Shown here in pieces: positions 1 to 8,511 of a stretch of DNA of 64,000 nucleotides. The notes under the pieces are model-generated. The model was not told the DNA's origin, ran no database searches, and was given only the letters and a program-made list of their open reading frames with translations. The stretch comes from Blattamonas nauphoetae (taxonomy: Eukaryota; Preaxostyla; Oxymonadida). The position numbers and the translations under genes are program-made. Each line of letters begins with the position of its first letter. Position 1 is the first letter of the stretch. The stretch covers positions 1 to 64,000 of the forward strand of contig JARBJD010000084.1 of NCBI GenBank assembly GCA_033064195.1, read 5' to 3'.

Positions 1-682
1 AATCATGGAGCAAAGTCAAGACTGCAATCAATGATCTTGATAAATCATCGTGGAGTTCATGTCAACAAATATCTGAGGAGATGGTGAAGCAGCATGGACA
101 AGTAGAGAAGCATCAGAGTTTTTCAAGGATCTGAATGTCAGCACATATTTCACAAGTTCGCCATTCACAAATCACAATAGAATTGTCGATCGAGTGATCA
201 GAACAATCAGAGATGGATTCCAAGACAATGCAACACAGATGGCCAATCATTCATTGATGAATCAGATGGTGGAATACTACAACATGACTCCTCATCGAGC
301 GTACTGGAATAAATTCACTCCACAACAAGCACAAAACAATCGTGAAATCGAAGCACTGTACATCTCCAGTTGTGAAGAACAATTGAAGGCCATCCAAAGA
401 CAGCAGACAACTCAGATGCTATGGAAATACAAACCAGGAAACATTCTGTTGATCCACCTTGATTTGGACAAGACTGTTGCCAAGTTTCAGAAGAAGCGAA
501 GACAGTTTCAATTCGTGGGGAAATTCATCGAATACAAACACGGAAATGTGGTAGCTACTCTACTGAATGGTCTCACCTGTTTGTCAAAAGTTGTCTACGT
601 TCCGATCCAACACACGAAGTTTCATGCTGAGTCAATTGACGACTCAACTCCAGAATTCATTGCTGAGTTCGGTCTTCTCTGA
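1..682 (+). CDS. Polinton integrase, C-terminal part (element A)
   Basis: This is the C-terminal portion of a retroviral-type (rve, DDE) integrase that inserts the element into host DNA. The visible part covers the end of the catalytic core, around the conserved RVIRTIRDGFQDNA helix, and a C-terminal SH3-like module (GNILLIHLDLDKTV followed by FQFVGKFIEYKHGN) of the kind that follows many retroelement and Polinton integrase cores. The match to the 642-residue integrase of element B (60413-62341) is close over the whole visible length. The gene is cut by the window edge. It is followed after about 70 bp by the small coiled-coil gene on the same strand. The family assignment is firm. The exact N-terminal limit within the window is not determined. 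Confidence 0.8.
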
Positions 683-751
683 CCTCAGAACTTCGTTCGC
701 TTCAATTTAATCTAATCTCAAAAATGTTTCAGATATTTTTATTCCATTGAA

Positions 752-1102
752 ATGTCATCACTAAAGATTTTAGAACCGTTTGATCCTGAACAGAAGTGTT
801 TTGAAAACATCTATGACTTTCAGAGACATTTGGAAAAGAACAGAGAAGAACTGAATAAATACACAACACTGAAATTGAACAGGTTGATCAGAATTGATGG
901 ATACAGAATCACAAAAATAAGAGGTGAGATAGCTCTGAGGAAATCAAGTACTGAGAACAACGGTGAATCCTCGATTGATCAAAGACTTTCAGACATTGAA
1001 GAATCAATTCGAACGCTAACAGATACTCTCAGCATGAGGCTTCGAAGTCTTGACGAGACTATTGGTTCCCTTATTCAAGAATTATCGGACAGTTCGGTTT
1101 AA
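752..1102 (+). CDS. Small coiled-coil protein of Polinton A
   Basis: This encodes a 116-residue charged protein of unknown function. It starts MSSLKILEPFDPEQ and has a heptad-rich C-terminal half (RLSDIEESIRTLTDTLSMRL) that should form a coiled coil. A T-rich promoter-like stretch (atatttttatt) lies just upstream of the ATG. The 3' end overlaps the convergent ATPase gene by 21 bp, and the same overlap exists in element B (59984-60343 against 59159-60004), which supports both genes being real. A role as an oligomeric accessory or scaffold protein is only a guess from the coiled coil. Confidence 0.7.
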   Translation: MSSLKILEPFDPEQKCFENIYDFQRHLEKNREELNKYTTLKLNRLIRIDGYRITKIRGEIALRKSSTENNGESSIDQRLSDIEESIRTLTDTLSMRLRSLDETIGSLIQELSDSSV

Positions 1103-1927
1103 ACCTTCTTTGTTGATCTCAGTCAGTGCAACTCCATCTGTATTGTATCGAAGAATGACTGCTTCACATTTTTGTTTCCTTTGGTAGACATTCCAGAATT
1201 GTCGAATGTCAATTGGTGAGTTCAACTGAGGATAGACTCTGCTGATTCGTTCTTTGTTGAATCCTCCAAAGATCCACATCGAATCAATGTTTGACTTCAT
1301 GTCTGCTGACAAACTGAAGAGTTCATGCATTGTCAGAAAGAAAGTGAATTTCGGTTGTCGATTCTCCAGTAACAAGTCCATCATTGTCATTCTATTTTTG
1401 GATGTTCTTCGTTCACCTAGGATTCTGCGACAGTCATCAAGGAGAATAATTGTTTGGAGATTCTTCACTGAGAAGTCATCAATGCATGGAGCATCGAACA
1501 GTTCATCTCGACACTCATCAGTAATGCGATCTTGCCACTGGTTGTCTATGATCTCTTCATAGGCTGCTTTTGATTCAGAGAGTTCCAACAGAAACGGTAG
1601 TGCATCTTCATATTTGACTTTCACAGAAGGTACGTTCAGTATTGGTTTGAATTTGTCGAAGGTTGGATCAATGTTCTTATCAGTGACGAAGACAAACAAA
1701 TGGAATAGTTCATTCCTGACATTAACGTTTTGGAGCTTGGCAACCTCTCGAAGAGCATTGAATGTTTTCCCACTTCCTCTATTTCCAACAAGGACATTAA
1801 CACAATTGCGATTGAAATTCAAGTCTGGATGAATCTGTGATTGCACTTCATGAGAAACATTCCTATTTGATGCTTCACTAAATTTTGCATTCACATATGC
1901 TGTTAGAGACATCGATGATTTCTTCAT
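1082..1927 (-). CDS. Genome-packaging ATPase (FtsK/HerA-type), Polinton A
   Basis: This is a 281-residue P-loop ATPase of the kind Polintons and related double-jelly-roll viruses use to pump DNA into capsids. A Walker A motif GNRGSGKT lies at residues 48-55 and a Walker B strand IILLDD at about 160-165, followed by CRRILGERR. The motif spacing and short length fit the A32/FtsK-HerA packaging branch rather than a helicase. The start at MKKSSMSL is favoured by the element B homologue, which begins at the same place (MNKSNQSL, 59159). The gene runs opposite to its neighbours. It shares a short divergent promoter region with the plus-strand gene at 1989 and converges on the coiled-coil gene. Family call high; assignment to packaging follows from family and context. 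Confidence 0.85.
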   Translation of the reverse strand: MKKSSMSLTAYVNAKFSEASNRNVSHEVQSQIHPDLNFNRNCVNVLVGNRGSGKTFNALREVAKLQNVNVRNELFHLFVFVTDKNIDPTFDKFKPILNVPSVKVKYEDALPFLLELSESKAAYEEIIDNQWQDRITDECRDELFDAPCIDDFSVKNLQTIILLDDCRRILGERRTSKNRMTMMDLLLENRQPKFTFFLTMHELFSLSADMKSNIDSMWIFGGFNKERISRVYPQLNSPIDIRQFWNVYQRKQKCEAVILRYNTDGVALTEINKEGLNRTVR

Positions 1928-1988
1928 TTATGATTTAACTCTAATTAAAATATACTTTTGGTTTTTTTATTTTGTATGAAAACAAACA

Positions 1989-2894
1989 ATGTCACAAATG
2001 ATAGTGTACGTTCAACCACAAAGAAAAGCACAAGCGAAGAAACCAAAAATGAGATACGGACCGGAGACTCAAGCAGCATTGAAACGAATCTATGCCGACG
2101 ATGATATTCAAACCAGACGCAATGATGTTCTGTGCAGTCTTCCATCAGCGTTAGAATACATCAAGAGAACTGGACGAAATTGGACTGCGAAAATAGAACA
2201 ATATGGACAAGTTCCTGATGTGATGGTCTACGATAATGATACCGGAGATCTGATTGCAGTCAATGGTGCTATGCTAACTCCATACAACAGCAGACCAGTC
2301 AAAGAGACATACTACGCAATGAATCCAACACCAGATATGCGAAGACTGAAACCATACACATCGTTCAATCAAGAAAATGGAAGGAAAATCAAAGCGGTGC
2401 ACAGGAATTTCCTCAAGAATGGAACATACGATTTGCCAACCAATTATCGAGACATCAGCTATGAAGAGATGAAGACTAAACGATCTCAACAACCATATGC
2501 AATAATGAAGAAAGTTGTTGGCGACTTCATGACAAGTGTATTGGGAATAACTCGTGCAAGTCAAGGAAACCCCGCAAATCTTGAGAAACATGTATTAGAC
2601 AATATGGTGTTCAATTCAATTCAATCGAAAGTAGCATCACAAATGTGGGACAAATGGCTTCATGATCATGTACAGGACTACAATCCCAGTATGAAACAAA
2701 AGAAAGCTTTCAAAGATCAGATTTATCCAGTTTTTCTCCAAATGATCACTCAAGACTCAAATTTCTTAAAAGAATACTTCAATCACTATTCAGATGACAT
2801 ATCGACACTTTGCAATAAGCTGACATTCGAAGCCTATGCAACAAGAACAGATGATGATCTCGATCAGTACCAAACTGAGATGCCTGGATATTAA
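1989..2894 (+). CDS. Conserved Polinton protein, unknown function (301 aa)
   Basis: I do not recognise a domain. The protein is basic at the N-terminus (PQRKAQAKKPKMRYG) and mostly mixed alpha/beta in appearance, with a conserved central segment (TPYNSRPVKETYYAMNPTPD) and an acidic, tyrosine-containing tail. No membrane helix, cysteine cluster or protease-type His/Cys pair is evident. Element B has a 316-residue homologue (58158-59105) that is nearly identical in the first two thirds and more variable at the C-terminus. The ATG at 1989 is shared with that homologue. It sits between ATPase and small virion-type genes, so a structural or maturation role is plausible but unproven. Confidence 0.7.
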   Translation: MSQMIVYVQPQRKAQAKKPKMRYGPETQAALKRIYADDDIQTRRNDVLCSLPSALEYIKRTGRNWTAKIEQYGQVPDVMVYDNDTGDLIAVNGAMLTPYNSRPVKETYYAMNPTPDMRRLKPYTSFNQENGRKIKAVHRNFLKNGTYDLPTNYRDISYEEMKTKRSQQPYAIMKKVVGDFMTSVLGITRASQGNPANLEKHVLDNMVFNSIQSKVASQMWDKWLHDHVQDYNPSMKQKKAFKDQIYPVFLQMITQDSNFLKEYFNHYSDDISTLCNKLTFEAYATRTDDDLDQYQTEMPGY

Positions 2895-2970
2895 CGATTT
2901 GCTCAGTTGGACAGTTCTGGAATGGGAGAAATCGATCGAGCAGAAAAGTGAATTTAAAAACATTAGTATA

Positions 2971-2984
2971 TATTTTTTATTTTT
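2971..2984 (+). promoter_or_regulatory. T-rich promoter-like motif before gene at 2995
   Basis: The stretch TATTTTTTATTTTT ends 10 bp before the ATG at 2995. The same motif precedes other genes of this element and of element B, which argues for an element-specific promoter. Not tested. Confidence 0.5.
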
Positions 2985-2994
2985 ATAGAAAGTG

Positions 2995-3585
2995 ATGCAA
3001 CCAATTCTAAGTTGTCAATTTACGAAACACACAAGTTCTTCTTCAGTACCAACATCAATCACCAACAATGTCATCATCGAGGATAGGAGCAAAGCTGGCG
3101 TAGATAATAGAGGATCGAAGATGGAGATGGAAAGAGTGTGCTCTGAACCTGTGATATCCAATGAACGAGGTGCTTACGATCCACCGTTGGAGACATATCC
3201 ATCAGCTCCTATTCAGAGCCGTTCCATTCCACTAAGAGAATATACATCAAATATTTCAGCATTCAAAGATCAACTACTGTTAGTGTACAAGAATGCATTC
3301 GCATGTGAAAAGAAACTGTTGAATAACCTGATTGAACCATCGAAGAAACTGATCACGAACCAAAGTGATTTATGTGCGCTGATTGCGACATTAACTAGAA
3401 TCAATGATGTGGTGATCGAACTGGATGATCTGTCTGATAAGTGCCTATGTCTGAATAAACTCCCAGTGTTTAGAACCATTTTCAAGATCCTTGTTGGTGG
3501 AAAAGACATGAGTATTGCCTACAATGAAGCATACAACACAATTCTCAATTATGGCATTTCTCTGACGAAAGCGATTCCCCGCTAA
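2995..3585 (+). CDS. Conserved Polinton protein, unknown function (196 aa)
   Basis: The start is set at the ATG at 2995 (MQPILSCQF), because the codon before it is GTG and the element B copy also has ATG here (58099 complement). The first 80 residues are polar, proline- and serine-rich and variable between A and B, suggesting a flexible arm. Residues from about 80 (PLREYTSNISAFKDQLLLVY) to the end are strongly conserved and predicted helical, with a hydrophobic C-terminus. No known catalytic motif is seen. Its place just upstream of two small hydrophobic virion-type proteins suggests a virion component. Confidence 0.65.
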   Translation: MQPILSCQFTKHTSSSSVPTSITNNVIIEDRSKAGVDNRGSKMEMERVCSEPVISNERGAYDPPLETYPSAPIQSRSIPLREYTSNISAFKDQLLLVYKNAFACEKKLLNNLIEPSKKLITNQSDLCALIATLTRINDVVIELDDLSDKCLCLNKLPVFRTIFKILVGGKDMSIAYNEAYNTILNYGISLTKAIPR

Positions 3586-3601
3586 AATTATAGATGAATT
3601 G

Positions 3602-3615
3602 TATTTTTTATTTTT
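3602..3615 (+). promoter_or_regulatory. T-rich promoter-like motif before gene at 3622
   Basis: TATTTTTTATTTTT followed by ACATAA and the ATG at 3622. This is one of the cleanest examples of the shared upstream motif. Confidence 0.5.
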
Positions 3616-3621
3616 ACATAA

Positions 3622-3930
3622 ATGGCACCAGGAAGTTTCAACAAACTCAAAAATATCGGCAAGCAATTCTTTCAATTCATCAAACCTCTAGCTCCAACAT
3701 TGCTTCAAGTCGGTGGTGGATTACTCTCTCAAACGAACAGTAAATTTGGACAAACCGCGGGTGGAATACTCAATGGATTCGGAGGAATGATGGACGTTTA
3801 TCAACAAAATAAGGCAATCAATCGTCAACAAAAACCGCAGATGATCGAGTACGAACCTCCACGAAATGCACGGTATTCAAACGATGACATGCCACTCTCG
3901 TCCAATTCCAAAATTCAATTCAAAGGATAA
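3622..3930 (+). CDS. Small hydrophobic/amphipathic virion-type protein (102 aa), Polinton A
   Basis: The protein begins MAPGSFNKLKNIGKQFFQF and has a glycine-rich hydrophobic stretch (LLQVGGGLLSQTNSKFGQTA) at about residues 30-50, then a polar tail with PRN and SSNSKIQF motifs. The MAPG start, basic amphipathic helix and Gly-rich hydrophobic patch resemble membrane-active minor capsid proteins of the adenovirus pVI/pX type in general character. That comparison is by character only, not by alignment. The element B copy (57167-57475) differs at only a few residues. The next gene starts with the same MAPG, suggesting the two are functionally related. Confidence 0.65.
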   Translation: MAPGSFNKLKNIGKQFFQFIKPLAPTLLQVGGGLLSQTNSKFGQTAGGILNGFGGMMDVYQQNKAINRQQKPQMIEYEPPRNARYSNDDMPLSSNSKIQFKG

Positions 3931-3967
3931 TCATTCACTAGTATTCGAATATTTTTATTTTCCTAAA

Positions 3968-4267
3968 ATGGCACCAGGTTGGATATCAAAATTAGCAGCA
4001 GTTGGCAAAAATATCCTCAGAGTTGGAGCTCCATTTCTGAATCTCATTCCCTTTGTTGGACCGCTGATTTCGAAGGTAGCACAGACAGGAATTGAAATGA
4101 TACCAGACGTGAAATCGGATCAACCAATCCATGCAGAAAAGATGGCACAATACGAGCAAGCGATCAATGAAGGAAACACTGCAGTAGCGAACAAGCTCAG
4201 AGGAGAAATACTGAAACTGGAAGAAAAGCTGAAACCAAAAGCGAAGAAACCAAAAAAGAAAAAGTAA
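3968..4267 (+). CDS. Small MAPG-type virion protein with Lys-rich tail (99 aa), Polinton A
   Basis: The ATG at 3968 gives MAPGWISKLAAVGKNILRVG, which matches the element B copy (56823-57128) and follows the promoter-like ATTTTTATTTT. An in-frame upstream start at 3866 would overlap the previous gene and is not supported by B. The protein has an amphipathic N-terminal helix, a short hydrophobic segment (PFLNLIPFVGPLISKV), a charged helical region (EKMAQYEQAINEGNTAVANK) and a C-terminus made almost only of lysine and proline. A membrane-active or DNA-condensing minor virion protein is the likely role, by inference. Confidence 0.65.
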   Translation: MAPGWISKLAAVGKNILRVGAPFLNLIPFVGPLISKVAQTGIEMIPDVKSDQPIHAEKMAQYEQAINEGNTAVANKLRGEILKLEEKLKPKAKKPKKKK

Positions 4268-4290
4268 CTAGAGTTAAAGCATAAATGTAA

Positions 4291-4303
4291 TTTTTTTATT
4301 TTT
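4291..4303 (+). promoter_or_regulatory. T-rich promoter-like motif before capsid gene at 4310
   Basis: TTTTTTTATTTTT lies 6 bp before the ATG at 4310, the same position as in the neighbouring genes and in element B (56788-56800 complement). Confidence 0.5.
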
Positions 4304-4309
4304 GTTAAA

Positions 4310-6169
4310 ATGAACTCACATTTAACACATCTGACAAACAAAAGAACTGGAGCTACATCATTGACTGGAAATACCACTGGAAGGATAGAATACACACGAG
4401 ATGACATTGGCCAAATACAACAGCAACTCATGTCTGAACATCACATTAATTACCTCATGAATGATGGAGCTCACAGTACTTCTATTCAAGAATTGAAACC
4501 ATCAGAGAATGCACGATTCTACACAGGACAAGAGATAATCATTCTGTTGACTGGTAATCAAGACATTTGTCAAATTGATGATTCATTCATTACGTTCACA
4601 ATGACAGCAACATTGAAACTTAATAATTGGCAAACTACAGCTGGTAAGGTTGGATCGTACATGAATGAGAGGATATTCATCTTCGTTGGACTCAAGCATT
4701 CAGCATCAATCTTTCGTGACCTTACTGTACTTCACAACAATCAGAGAATCATCAGCACAACAAACAATGATGTATCAATGGAATCTCACATCTACAATAT
4801 GATCAAACCGAAGAGTCAATTGGAGAATCGTAAGCATTGTCACACACCGTGGAAAAATGCATGTGAACATGATGAATCTGTTGCTGGTGTGTATATTCCA
4901 CTTTCGGATTTTACGACGACGTCCGGAACAGGAGTGTTTCAAGACACAATCGATGTACCAATTCGTGTGTCAATCAATCTGGAAGATCTTCTCATTTTCT
5001 CAGGGATGACTGACTATCCAAAATGTCTCTTTGGAAATCTGAAATTGAGTGTTCACATGAATGAAGATGCATTCGTTTGTTGTCCAGTTAATCCGGAACT
5101 CACTTTGAAAGATACACTATCATCACTCGTAACTGGAACAGCAGCAGCACCAACTATTAAAGCAGCAATTCTCAATTGTATTCAACATCGTCCATATTTC
5201 TTGAACAATCTTGTCACCTCATGCACAAAGAACTTCGTTCAAATTGGTCAATCATTTCTGCAACCAACAGTTACAAAAGACATTGTTTGTTCAACAGCCA
5301 ATGCCGTGACAACAGAACCAGAATTCGTCGATCAGTACATCTCATTAAACGTCACAAACTATCGGATTGATGATGTGTATTGCATGAGTGCTGGATACAA
5401 AATGAAAGATGGTGCGAAAGAGAATCTGAAGCAGATGTACACAAATCGTCCTGGAACAATTCCGGCAGAAAAGATCTCATTCTATCCATTTCAGAAGACG
5501 CCAACGGCAACAGGAATTGATTGTACTCAGCAAATGGTTGTTGTGAATGCAAAGGATATCATGCTTCTCTTCCGTCACTACGACAATGAAGTCACTTGTT
5601 TCCACAACCCAATGCAGAAGAATATCCAAGTGACTTTACAAAACAGGTACTATCCAGAACAACCGACAACAACTATTGGAGCTCGCTTCTATCAGTTCGC
5701 ATTATCGACTCTCAATCTCGATACGTACCTAGCTGTTCCTGATGATTTGGAGCGATCACTGACGGATTCTCTCGTTGAAGAGAAACTCACTGGTGACGGA
5801 ACATATCCCAATGAAACAATGACAAGAGTTCGTCCAGTTCATGACAATACTGACTTCCTTCTGTGCTTTCCTACTCAGAGAAGTGGATGTCCAACAAACT
5901 GCAATGATTCGATCAGTTCAAAAGGAAACACTGCGGTCACTTTGAGATCACATCCAATCTATCAAGGTAATCTCGATACATACTATAATGTATACAACCC
6001 AAGTCAAAGTGGTGGTGATATGACAACATTTACACATCCTCCAGCACCGATTCTAGCCACAACTGCTACCACGTGGTGGGTCCTACGATACAGTAATGGT
6101 GAACCAAAAGTTGAGTACTATCCAAATCACACATTGAAAGCATTGCAGAAAGATTTAGGAATCATGTAG
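4310..6169 (+). CDS. Major capsid-type protein 1 (619 aa), Polinton A
   Basis: This long beta-rich protein is in the position and of the size expected for the double jelly-roll major capsid protein of Polintons. Supporting features are alternating short hydrophobic strands, the segment GNLKLSVHMNEDAFVCCPVN in the middle, and a C-terminus with HPPAPILATTATTWWVLRYS followed by GEPKVEYYPNHTL. The next gene's protein carries equivalent segments (GNLRLRFHLTTDSLVYCPV; PPPPILALHQATYWLFW), so the two are paralogues. Element B encodes a 620-residue copy (54919-56781) with few differences. The capsid assignment is inference from context and strand pattern; I cannot confirm the fold from sequence alone. 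Confidence 0.7.
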   Translation: MNSHLTHLTNKRTGATSLTGNTTGRIEYTRDDIGQIQQQLMSEHHINYLMNDGAHSTSIQELKPSENARFYTGQEIIILLTGNQDICQIDDSFITFTMTATLKLNNWQTTAGKVGSYMNERIFIFVGLKHSASIFRDLTVLHNNQRIISTTNNDVSMESHIYNMIKPKSQLENRKHCHTPWKNACEHDESVAGVYIPLSDFTTTSGTGVFQDTIDVPIRVSINLEDLLIFSGMTDYPKCLFGNLKLSVHMNEDAFVCCPVNPELTLKDTLSSLVTGTAAAPTIKAAILNCIQHRPYFLNNLVTSCTKNFVQIGQSFLQPTVTKDIVCSTANAVTTEPEFVDQYISLNVTNYRIDDVYCMSAGYKMKDGAKENLKQMYTNRPGTIPAEKISFYPFQKTPTATGIDCTQQMVVVNAKDIMLLFRHYDNEVTCFHNPMQKNIQVTLQNRYYPEQPTTTIGARFYQFALSTLNLDTYLAVPDDLERSLTDSLVEEKLTGDGTYPNETMTRVRPVHDNTDFLLCFPTQRSGCPTNCNDSISSKGNTAVTLRSHPIYQGNLDTYYNVYNPSQSGGDMTTFTHPPAPILATTATTWWVLRYSNGEPKVEYYPNHTLKALQKDLGIM

Positions 6170-6233
6170 AGACTCTCATCGGGGGTTCGAAGCCTCTGGC
6201 GAGACAAAACAGTAAAAGAAATTATTGATATTG

Positions 6234-6247
6234 TATTTTTTATTTTT
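6234..6247 (+). promoter_or_regulatory. T-rich promoter-like motif before gene at 6254
   Basis: TATTTTTTATTTTT followed by CTATAA and the ATG at 6254. The element B copy has the equivalent sequence just upstream of its gene (54833 complement). Confidence 0.5.
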
Positions 6248-6253
6248 CTATAA

Positions 6254-8471
6254 ATGAGAAGTTTCAGATCAAATCAATCCAAACCAACATCGACATTAAT
6301 TGAGCAAATCGAAGTGCAATCATCAGGCATCTGAGTAGTCCCATCAAAATAGGTAAAACTGGGATCAATTGATGTCAGTGCCTAAATTTGGACTGAGATC
6401 AAATTTCAACTCTTTTCCTTTGAGATTTTCTCATTATCACTTCATTAATCATGTTCAATTCACTTCTTGTTTTCACATAATGCTCTTCAATATTTCAGAC
6501 AGCTCTTATTTCCCAAAAACACGCACGATCACAATCACCAACACTTCTTTTTTCGATGTATTCCCTTCATTGACTTTAGTCAGTGAGAAAAAACCATCAA
6601 AGAAGACATAATAACGCATTATCGACTTGTTTTAATAATTATTGTTGTAGAACAAACTGAAACAGCAGCACCCAAAGTTTGCATTTTCATGATCTATGAA
6701 GTGACCATTTTCCTTTTTACTTTTTTTTCCATTCAAATATCATATATAAGAAGACTTTTTTGAAATGAAAGAAACGAAATGGTATTGTAGGTATTTAGTG
6801 GGATCAGATCCGACTGGGATCACTGGGATCAAATCAGAAGCCTGGCAATCATACTTGCCAAAACAATGGGATTCAGAACCTCACATCTACTCCATCCAAG
6901 AAGTGCATCCAACAAATCCTCCCATGCCATGCAGAATTGGAGACGAGATTGAAGTTCCATTGTGCTATGATGGTCATGATGTGACTGAGTTTGCGAAGAG
7001 TCATTTGCGTATCGATCTAACTGTTACTGTTCCTTTTTACCAGCCATTCGATGGAGCTAAATTTGGAATGATTGGACAATATGGAATGTTCTACGGATAT
7101 AAATCATCATCAGATGCAATTCGAGACATGAGACTCGTCGACAGTAAAGGAAACGTCATTGACAATTCACTACAGAATAATCATGTTCACGAATCATTTC
7201 TGTATTACACTTTCAAGTCGTATGAAGAGAAAAACAACATGAAGCATTGCTACAGTCTTTTTGAAAATGTTCAGAGAATGGATCCAAGCGTGTGTGGATT
7301 CTATTTTGTTCCAACACTCAATGGAAACAAAGCACCTTTCACCGCGACAATTCCACTGGTTATTCCATTTGTGAACCTCCTCCCATTGAGTACCTTTGAT
7401 CAGTATCCGAATTCCATCTTTGGCAATTTACGTTTGAGATTTCACTTGACAACAGATTCACTTGTGTATTGTCCCGTTCGAGTTTCAACTGTTGTTAGAA
7501 AAACACTTGAGGTGGTCAGAGATCTATTTCCAGACACAAATATTACTACTATAGTTGATCAAGATGGAATGCATCAACTGGGTGAGAATGAATACTCCAC
7601 TCTGACACAAGAATTTACCCAAATTGGAAATCCAGTGATTCAATACGATCAAACTGCTCATCATACAGCCACAACTGTTAATGAGGTTAGAACGAAGGTA
7701 TCCACTTCAACTGTCTGGTCTTCATCAGTGGATAAAGTCACATCAGTTTGCTACGGATATCAAATCACTGATGCAACGAAACAATCCCTCTTCAACACAT
7801 ATTCCAAAACTGTTTATGTCCTGAAAGCAGAAAGAATTGACACACAGTCATTTCAATCACAAGCGACTGTAATGGGAGTGAGATCAAACATCAGCATCAA
7901 ACTCAACAATCTTATGAATCTAATGTGCTTATTCCCAGAAAGACCAAATGAATGTACAGTCTTCAGAAATCCTCATTATGTTGGCTTATTCGAAATGCTT
8001 GGATCCAACTTTCCCAATTTCCCAATGTCAACGATATCACCTGAGTTCTATCAAATGATGATGGTGAATGGTGACTTCATTGGTTGTTCCGCAACGGAAG
8101 AGTTTGAAAATTCAATTTGTTTGTCACGTATTGCTAGCCACAATGGAGGGTCGTTTAAGAGAACTAGAGCAGTAACGGATGCAACTTCATTCACATTCAT
8201 GGTTCCAACAGATCGAAGTGAAATCGCTGGTGGTGAAGAAGGTATATCGACAGCTGAGTCAGTGAACATTGTCTTCAGAGGATCACCAATCAATCAGGGA
8301 GAACTCGATCCATATTTCACCTCAACTCCAGAAGGTCCTCCTCCACCAATTTTGGCACTACATCAGGCAACATACTGGTTGTTCTGGATTGAGAATGGAC
8401 AACCACGAGTGCGATATGTCATTGATCGCCGTCTCCAAGAAGCATATGAAGAAGTGAAGAGAGGATATTGA
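6254..8471 (+). CDS. Major capsid-type protein 2, Polinton A (interrupted by a MITE)
   Basis: This is the second capsid-type gene. Its 5' end (MRSFRSNQ...) lies at 6254-6323 and the bulk at 6853-8471; a 521-bp MITE separates the two parts. The main part contains conserved blocks also seen in element B's intact 562-residue copy (53145-54833): HIYSIQEVHPTNPPMPCRIG, FGNLRLRFHLTTDSLVYCPV, and a C-terminal PPPPILALHQATYWLFW followed by GQPRVRYVIDRRL. The last block parallels the C-terminus of capsid-type protein 1, so this is a tandem paralogue rather than a penton. Copies A and B differ most at about one third to one half of the length, as expected for exposed loops. The gene here is a broken fossil through the insertion. 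Confidence 0.7.
6324..6844. mobile_element. hAT-type MITE, copy 1 (521 bp)
   Basis: The insert begins CAGGCATCTGA and ends TCAGAAGCCTG, an 11-bp inverted repeat with one mismatch. It is flanked by perfect 8-bp direct repeats GCAATCAT at 6316-6323 and 6845-6852. Element B lacks the insert and has a single GCAATCAT, so the target duplication is confirmed by the empty site. An 8-bp duplication and CAG-type ends point to the hAT superfamily. No transposase is encoded. Copy 2 at 45073-45634 shares both ends, including TCTGAGTRGTCC near the left and GGGATCAAATCAGAA near the right. Confidence 0.9.
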
Positions 8472-8486
8472 ATAGAACAAATATGA

Positions 8487-8498
8487 TATTTTATTTTT
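8487..8498 (+). promoter_or_regulatory. T-rich promoter-like motif before gene at 8512
   Basis: TATTTTATTTTT lies 13 bp before the ATG at 8512. It is a slightly shorter form of the shared upstream motif. Confidence 0.45.
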
Positions 8499-8511
8499 GA
8501 AGAAAACAAAG

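Noticed and set aside
1989-2894. The adenovirus-type cysteine protease expected in Polintons.
   Set aside because: No His...Glu/Asp...Gln...Cys arrangement with the usual surrounding residues is visible. The protease may lie outside the window.
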